Positions 59,709-64,000 of a stretch of DNA of 64,000 nucleotides are shown piece by piece. Position numbers and translations under genes: made by a program. The notes beneath the pieces are model-generated. The model did not search any database and was not told where the DNA came from. It saw only the letters and a list, made by a program, of their open reading frames with translations. Origin of the DNA: Salinimicrobium catena (GTDB lineage: Bacteria > Bacteroidota > Bacteroidia > Flavobacteriales > Flavobacteriaceae); contig NZ_FNGG01000005.1 in assembly GCF_900102915.1 (NCBI RefSeq), forward strand, positions 62,001 through 126,000, read 5' to 3'. How positions within the stretch are numbered: the first letter of the stretch is position 1; each line of letters begins with the position of its first letter.

Positions 59709-61115
59709 ATGAACAGAATATTCACCTACTTTTTTCTTCTTTTTATTTTTATACTTCAGCCTTCCACAATTCTCGCTGAAGGAACCATTTTCAAACTGGA
59801 GTCCCATCAAAAATTTACAGGAACTTTCTCCGGAGATATTGATCAGGAGAACTCCGTACACCTGGTGATTTTTAAAGACAAGGATGCCGGTAACTACGGA
59901 ATAATCCCTTTTTTCATCAATGCACAGGACGAGCTTATTTCTTTGGAGCACATTCAGATGGAAGATGAACCTTCTGTGGTTTCTTTTCACTTCAACCCCT
60001 CCACGTCTAATTTGACTTTGCTTCTTAAACAGGGACGCAGAACCGATAAGCAGCTTGAAATCATAGATCTCAACATTAATTCCAACACTATTTCCAAAAG
60101 CCAAATTGAAGATTACGAGGATGCCCATCTCGTAATTCGGGAAAAAAACAGGTCATTTCTCATTTTCAAGGAAAAAGATAACCTGGAGATCAATACTATC
60201 TTTGACTCCCAAAGAAAAATCATTGAAAATTTTTCATTTAAGGGGGAGAACAAAAGTCTTTTTAATAGAATATTTGAAAATACTCCCGAAAGCATCAACA
60301 CCAATGAATATGTAAAGAACGGGTCCATTAACCCTTCAAATGTATATTTTTATAATGACCGCTTAATATTTGATCATATCTCTGAAGAGAAATACACCAC
60401 ATTAAGCATAAACCCTGAGGATAACAGCCATAAGGCCTTTTCTGAATTTGAACTAAAAGGGGTAAACAAGGTTAGAGATATCAATTCTTTCATCTTTAAG
60501 TCAAAAGCTTTCCTTTTTATCAACAATAAAGAAGACATTAATTTAAGAAGCTATGACCTGGAAACCGGCGAAATGATCAAGGACTTGTTTTTACAGCAGG
60601 AATTTTCCCATTACTTTGACAGCGAGATCCTGGAAAAGCTTATCAAAAAATCTTCCCGAAAAGCAAATAGATTAACAGGTACTGTAAATGAAGGTCCAGA
60701 GAATTCTATGGTGGTCACAATGGATTTCGTTTCGGCCAGAAATTATTTTTACCACTATAACTGGTGGTGGCACCACCAGTTCCTGCATCAACAAATGATG
60801 TGGCAAAATCAAATGATGCAACAACATATGCAGATGAATACTTTTGGGCCTAACCCAGATTCCTACATGCCCGAAATTTTTCCTGCGGAAAATTCGCAGT
60901 CAGTAAAATTGGTAATAGACAAAGATCTTAACGTACTGGCCGGAAAGGATGTATTAACTCTGCGTCCTGAAATCGATAAGGAAAAACACATTGAAAAGTT
61001 TCAAAACGATCGAAAAGTAAAAAATGTGACACTTGCCTTCACCAGGAGATCAGGACGGGCAGTTTATTTTTCAAAGGAAACCGATTTGATACATGTAAAA
61101 ACCTTTGATCTGTAA
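59709..61115 (+). CDS. Secreted protein of unknown function with Trp/His/Met/Gln-rich segment
   Basis: About 468 residues. Signal MNRIFTYFFLLFIFILQPSTILAEG; the frame extends back to 59595 but this ATG gives a clean signal. The body (residues 25-330) is strand-rich, with Asp/Glu/Lys-rich repeats reminiscent of a beta-propeller, but no motif I recognise. Residues about 351-376 are extremely rich in Trp, His, Met and Gln (WWWHHQFLHQQMMWQNQMM and following). A shorter domain follows (VKLVIDKDLNVLAGKDVLTLRPE). It is AT-richer than neighbours. No family known to me; an exported metal-binding or aggregation-prone segment is possible. Confidence 0.75.
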   Translation: MNRIFTYFFLLFIFILQPSTILAEGTIFKLESHQKFTGTFSGDIDQENSVHLVIFKDKDAGNYGIIPFFINAQDELISLEHIQMEDEPSVVSFHFNPSTSNLTLLLKQGRRTDKQLEIIDLNINSNTISKSQIEDYEDAHLVIREKNRSFLIFKEKDNLEINTIFDSQRKIIENFSFKGENKSLFNRIFENTPESINTNEYVKNGSINPSNVYFYNDRLIFDHISEEKYTTLSINPEDNSHKAFSEFELKGVNKVRDINSFIFKSKAFLFINNKEDINLRSYDLETGEMIKDLFLQQEFSHYFDSEILEKLIKKSSRKANRLTGTVNEGPENSMVVTMDFVSARNYFYHYNWWWHHQFLHQQMMWQNQMMQQHMQMNTFGPNPDSYMPEIFPAENSQSVKLVIDKDLNVLAGKDVLTLRPEIDKEKHIEKFQNDRKVKNVTLAFTRRSGRAVYFSKETDLIHVKTFDL

Positions 61116-61192
61116 CTCTATAACGAATTGAAAAAGGAGGGAGAATTGGGATAGAAATGACCCCAGTCATAAGACAGTGCTTTCTAAGCTTT

Positions 61193-61200
61193 TAATTTTG
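61193..61200 (+). promoter_or_regulatory. -7 box (TAATTTTG) before a small open frame
   Basis: TAATTTTG fits TAnnTTTG and ends 17 bases before the ATG at 61217. Confidence 0.4.
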
Positions 61201-61216
61201 CCGAAAATTTAGCGTC

Positions 61217-61312
61217 ATGCCACATACCGATAAAAGTCTGCAGTCAAGGTTCCTGGTTTTCCTGTTTTTTGTCCTGGCGATATTTTTAAAATACCTTGTA
61301 CAAGGCTTGTAG
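61217..61312 (+). CDS. Candidate 31-residue single-span membrane peptide
   Basis: It reads MPHTDKSLQSRFLVFLFFV, continues to LAIFLKYLVQGL and stops at TAG (61310-61312). The charged N-terminus and a single helix are well formed, and a consensus -7 box lies 17 bases upstream. Small membrane peptides of this size are easily missed. I cannot confirm conservation. Confidence 0.4.
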   Translation: MPHTDKSLQSRFLVFLFFVLAIFLKYLVQGL

Positions 61313-61523
61313 AAATAAGATCTTCAAGGCCGCCGTTCTCCCTCCTTCTTCTCTTCGGAAACACCGGAGAGATATCACCTCTGTCTTACCGTTGCTCATG
61401 AATTTTTAAGGATTATTAGTCATAAATCTCTACTACTTCGGAAGTTGTATAATCTTTGTGAACAAAAAAATACCTTCCGAAGAAAAAAACCGTTAAATTT
61501 ATAGACAGTAAATTCAGCCCCCT

Positions 61524-61742
61524 ATGAAACGTTACGTTCTATCTACCATCAAAAATGAGCAGGGAGATCACGAAGTGCACGAGAGCAGTTGCGCCAGGCT
61601 TCCCTCCTATATTTATCAGAAAGATCTTGGCTATCACTTCAATTGCAAATCAGCCCTTGAACTTGCAAAGACCAATCATGCAACGGTGAATGGCTGCCAT
61701 GAATGCAACCGCGTTTGCCATACTGCTGAGGTGGAAGTTTAA
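61524..61742 (+). CDS. Small Cys/His protein, unknown function
   Basis: A 72-residue cytoplasmic protein beginning MKRYVLSTIKNEQGDHEVHESSCARLP. GYHFNCKSALELAKTNHATVNGCHECNRVCHTAEVEV carries the C-x2-C-x3-CH cluster with upstream Cys residues, likely a zinc or iron site. Homologues of this layout are common and uncharacterised in Bacteroidota. Single-gene unit. Confidence 0.75.
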   Translation: MKRYVLSTIKNEQGDHEVHESSCARLPSYIYQKDLGYHFNCKSALELAKTNHATVNGCHECNRVCHTAEVEV

Positions 61743-61768
61743 AGTACAAATTACCTAGTAAACGTACT

Positions 61769-61811
61769 GTCACATTGAGCCAGCGACTGAAAGGAGCGAC
61801 GGTCGAAATGC
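61769..61811. repeat. Intergenic repeat remnant upstream of GIY-YIG 3
   Basis: TGTCACATTGAGC ... GCGACGGTCGAAATGC is a Bacteroidota-type intergenic element between the small Cys/His gene and the third GIY-YIG gene. Confidence 0.5.
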
Positions 61812-61858
61812 TTAGAAATTCAAATCTTCCTTCTTATCCTTTTTATGTAAATTAAAGA

Positions 61859-62157
61859 ATGAAACTGTTTTACGTTTATATCGTGGAATGCTCAGATAAA
61901 TCCTATTACACAGGATTCACTTCCAATCTGGACAAGCGCATTGTGGAACATAATGTTGGAACTCATGATAATGCCTATACATTGAAACGGAGGCCGGTTA
62001 TTCTAAAATGGACCGAGCAATTCACAGATCTAAATCCAGCCATTGCAGTTGAAAAGCAGATCAAAGGCTGGAGTCACAAAAAGAAAAGGCACTTATAGAA
62101 GGAAAATGGGAGGATCTAGTGGAATTTTCCAAGAACTTCAGGAATAGAAATAGCTAG
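61859..62157 (+). pseudogene. GIY-YIG nuclease 3, frameshifted
   Basis: The first frame encodes MKLFYVYIVECSDKSYYTGF, then TSNLDKRIVEHN and AVEKQIKGWSHKKKRHL, stopping at TAG (62096-62098). Relatives continue after the KKK with ALIEG.W..L...SK. That ending (ALIEGKWEDLVEFSKNF) is present in the next frame from 62089 to TAG at 62155-62157. A one-base loss in the A-rich run AAAAAGAAAAGG (62078-62089) explains it. The nuclease core is intact, so a shortened product could still be made. Confidence 0.75.
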
Positions 62158-62234
62158 GCGCTCTTTAAAAAAGGCTTCGACCATGTTTTTTTCTCCTTTC
62201 CAGTCATGAAAACAGCTCAGCCTGACTTTTCGTA

Positions 62235-63080
62235 TCACCCCGCCAGTTTCCTTACCGGGATCTTCCCCGCCCGGATCATTTCAATTGTATGGTCATACCC
62301 TACTTCAATGATCTCTTCGATCTTTCTGAAATCGAACAGGGAATAATTCTGCATCTGCGGAGGGTCAATAAAGAAATCACAGCGCTGCATTTCAGGTTTA
62401 ACATTTTGGGTGATCCCCAGGTTAACCGAACGTTCCATGATACCTTTTGGTCCGGTGAATTTGGATTTCTTTCCGGGGAAATTCACATGGGAACCTATTA
62501 GAAACCTGCATTCTTCCCGTATGGAAGAAGCCGGAAGATTACACATTAGCCCCCCGTCCACAAAATTGACCTCGTCAAGTACTATGGGCGCGAAGAACCC
62601 GGGTACCGAACAGCTGGCGATGAGATAATCAAATAAGGGTCCGCTGCTGCGCACTTCGCCACAGGCTTCGTTAAGATTGGAAAGCCCCAGGAAAAATGGT
62701 TTTTTGAGCACGCTAAAATCGTCTTCAGCGATATATTTTTTCAGGGCGATCTTCATCTTTTCCAGCTTGTAAAGCCCCGTTCTTCTCCAGGAAAAACCGG
62801 TCATCTTTGAAAAGGTCTCCTCAATGAGGATCCCTTTGATCTCTTCGGGAGAATGTCCTGCCGCATACAGCACCCCTACAATGGCACCCATACTGGTACC
62901 CGAAATGATCCCCGGTTGTATCCCATGTTCATGCAAGGCCTGTAGCACTCCCACATGGGCATAGCCGCGGGCACTGCCCCCGCTAAGGGTGATGCCTACC
63001 TGGTAAGGGTATTTCTTCCTGAAAGGATTGATATTTCGTAGGTTCTGTAGGGTAATGGCCTTAGATCTTTTTAATTGCAA
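62235..63080 (-). CDS. Patatin-like phospholipase
   Basis: A 281-residue protein with no signal peptide. VGITLSGGSARGYAHVGVLQALHEHGI is the oxyanion motif, GIISGTSMGAIVGVLYAAG has the nucleophile Ser (GTSMG), and DEVNFVDGGLMCNLPAS has the catalytic Asp (DGG). It hydrolyses acyl chains from lipids. The frame opens with TTG at 63080 directly after a stop in frame; no ATG precedes the conserved part, so TTG is the likely start. The remainder of the N-terminus (RSKAITLQNLRNINPFRKKY) is basic. Confidence 0.88.
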   Translation of the reverse strand: MQLKRSKAITLQNLRNINPFRKKYPYQVGITLSGGSARGYAHVGVLQALHEHGIQPGIISGTSMGAIVGVLYAAGHSPEEIKGILIEETFSKMTGFSWRRTGLYKLEKMKIALKKYIAEDDFSVLKKPFFLGLSNLNEACGEVRSSGPLFDYLIASCSVPGFFAPIVLDEVNFVDGGLMCNLPASSIREECRFLIGSHVNFPGKKSKFTGPKGIMERSVNLGITQNVKPEMQRCDFFIDPPQMQNYSLFDFRKIEEIIEVGYDHTIEMIRAGKIPVRKLAG

Positions 63081-63306
63081 TTACCTGCAATATACTATTT
63101 TTCCCGACTTCTGCGGAAGGGAATTTTGAACAGAGTTCTGCCCTTTTTTGAAGATCCTTACAGCCGAATTGCCTACTACAAAAAAATCCTTAACTTTAGA
63201 GGAATTGACAATCAAATCATTAATGGCATGCATGATCTCTGGAGAAAGTATGCCATTTTTAAATATCTGATACTGTATTAAGACCGCACCACAGATTCTT
63301 CAGCTC

Positions 63307-64000
63307 CTGAAATTTTTCGGCGGAAAACTCCGTTTTCAAGACCGAGCAGTTCTGTATTTCATTATCCCATTAATGCTTGGAGGCTGCTCTAAAAAACTGG
63401 GAGAAGTACAAGCGCCCATCGAGGAGCCTGCAGCTTTCTCAGCTTCGGGAACTGCAGTTCTGCCCGACAGATGGTGGACAGCCTTTGATGATCCTGTTCT
63501 TAATGAGCTGGTAGAAACCGCCCTGGATTCTAATTTAAGGCTACAGGCCAACTGGCAACAGTTTCAGGCGGCCCTTGCTGTGGTAGACAGGGAATCCTCT
63601 TTTCTCTGGCCGCAAGCCGAAGTTTATGCCGGCGCCTCAATAGACAGACCGGAACAGGATTTTTCTTCGGGGGAGGACCTTCAAATTGGTGTTGGCGCTT
63701 CATATGAAATTGATCTTTGGGGGCGCATCCGTGCCGGCGTGCAGGCAGAAAAATTTCGGGCTCAGGCCACATTTCTGGACCACCAGGCGGCGGCCATGAC
63801 CCTTTCTGCAGAAACGGCCATTACCTGGTACCGGCTTGTTACTACCGCGAAACAGCTTGAACTGGCCGAAGAACAGATCGAGATCAACCAAAATATCATG
63901 AAGCTCATAAGGAACCGCTTCGCCAGCGGACAGGTGCGGGCGGTGGATATTCTGAGACAGGAACAACTTCTGGAAAGCACCCGGGACCAAAAGATCTTTT
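63307..64000 (+). CDS. TolC/NodT-type outer-membrane efflux lipoprotein (5' part)
   Basis: An open frame runs from about 63271 to the window end. The lipobox is IPLMLGGC, followed by a typical outer-membrane factor: LPDRWWTAFDDPVLNELVETALDSNLRLQANWQQFQAA, LWPQAEVYAGASIDRP, VGASYEIDLWGRIRAGVQAEKFRAQAT and AITWYRLVTTAKQLELAEEQIEINQNIMKLIRNRFASGQVRAVDILRQEQ. It should be the outer-membrane channel of an RND or MFS efflux system. The start is unclear: the only ATG (63373) falls inside the signal peptide, so initiation is probably at a non-ATG codon; CTG at 63307 is a guess. The gene continues past the window. Confidence 0.85.
   Translation, partial: MKFFGGKLRFQDRAVLYFIIPLMLGGCSKKLGEVQAPIEEPAAFSASGTAVLPDRWWTAFDDPVLNELVETALDSNLRLQANWQQFQAALAVVDRESSFLWPQAEVYAGASIDRPEQDFSSGEDLQIGVGASYEIDLWGRIRAGVQAEKFRAQATFLDHQAAAMTLSAETAITWYRLVTTAKQLELAEEQIEINQNIMKLIRNRFASGQVRAVDILRQEQLLESTRDQKIF

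Noticed and set aside
63075-63281. 68-codon frame upstream of the efflux-channel gene
   Set aside because: Starts at TTG over the patatin promoter region and shows no domain or conserved pattern; retained only as context for the missing start codon.

Overview
The window reads as a chromosomal segment of a marine-type Flavobacteriaceae bacterium (Bacteroidota), close in style to Gramella/Christiangramia or Salegentibacter. The signs are a moderate GC content, recurring TAnnTTTG (-7) promoter boxes, a tmRNA whose tag reads GENNYALAA, a SusC/SusD pair, many lipoproteins with Bacteroidota-type lipoboxes, a class II ribonucleotide reductase and several families restricted to this group (HYC_CC_PP, DUF2851, NamZ). 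I see no rRNA, CRISPR array, prophage, transposase or integrase. Genus assignment is inference from gene style only.

Layout. 1-9.6 kb: mixed housekeeping and envelope genes (SGNH lipoprotein, PLP lyase/synthase, LolC/E-like permease, NamZ muramidase, YkgJ zinc-cluster protein, methyltransferase, metalloprotease, amidohydrolase). 9.6-18.3 kb: PiT-like membrane protein, three tRNA-Val genes, an exbB-exbD-tonB-folC operon, glutamate dehydrogenase, AnmK and acyl-CoA dehydrogenase. 18.3-28.5 kb: barrel protein plus 1006-residue TPR protein, FtsE, a block of intergenic palindromic repeats, TypA/BipA and KdsA. 28.5-38.3 kb: class II RNR, mechanosensitive channel, a secreted phosphatase/nuclease, then a five-gene membrane/regulator/MpaB-oxygenase cluster carrying two matching palindromic operators. 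38.3-40.1 kb: tmRNA with a structured leader and, behind it, a stack of about 139-bp repeats and two single-domain GIY-YIG genes. 40-45 kb: paired M16 peptidases and urocanate hydratase. 45-51 kb: PepSY, SusD, SusC and HYC_CC_PP, a probable metal or metal-chelate uptake locus. 51.5-64 kb: DUF4097-like adhesin, KatG, fasciclin lipoprotein, heavy-metal/arsenical permease with ArsN2, S9 peptidase, an unknown Trp/His/Met/Gln-rich secreted protein, small proteins, a frameshifted third GIY-YIG gene, patatin, and the 5' part of a TolC/NodT-type efflux channel running off the end.

How the genes work together. ExbB/ExbD/TonB would energise the SusC-type receptor at 47-50 kb. NamZ (extracytoplasmic release of MurNAc) and AnmK (anhydroMurNAc kinase) are two steps of cell-wall sugar recycling. 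KdsA, FtsE, the permease and the TPR/barrel pair are envelope functions. The permease and ArsN2 form a likely arsenical/metal resistance pair.

The least explained structures are the tmRNA-linked GIY-YIG cassette stack, an in-frame palindromic repeat inside urocanate hydratase, and the two ACTTTG-N5-CAAAGT operators around a small winged-helix regulator. All starts were judged by eye; several genes appear to start at TTG or another non-ATG codon, as noted per entry.
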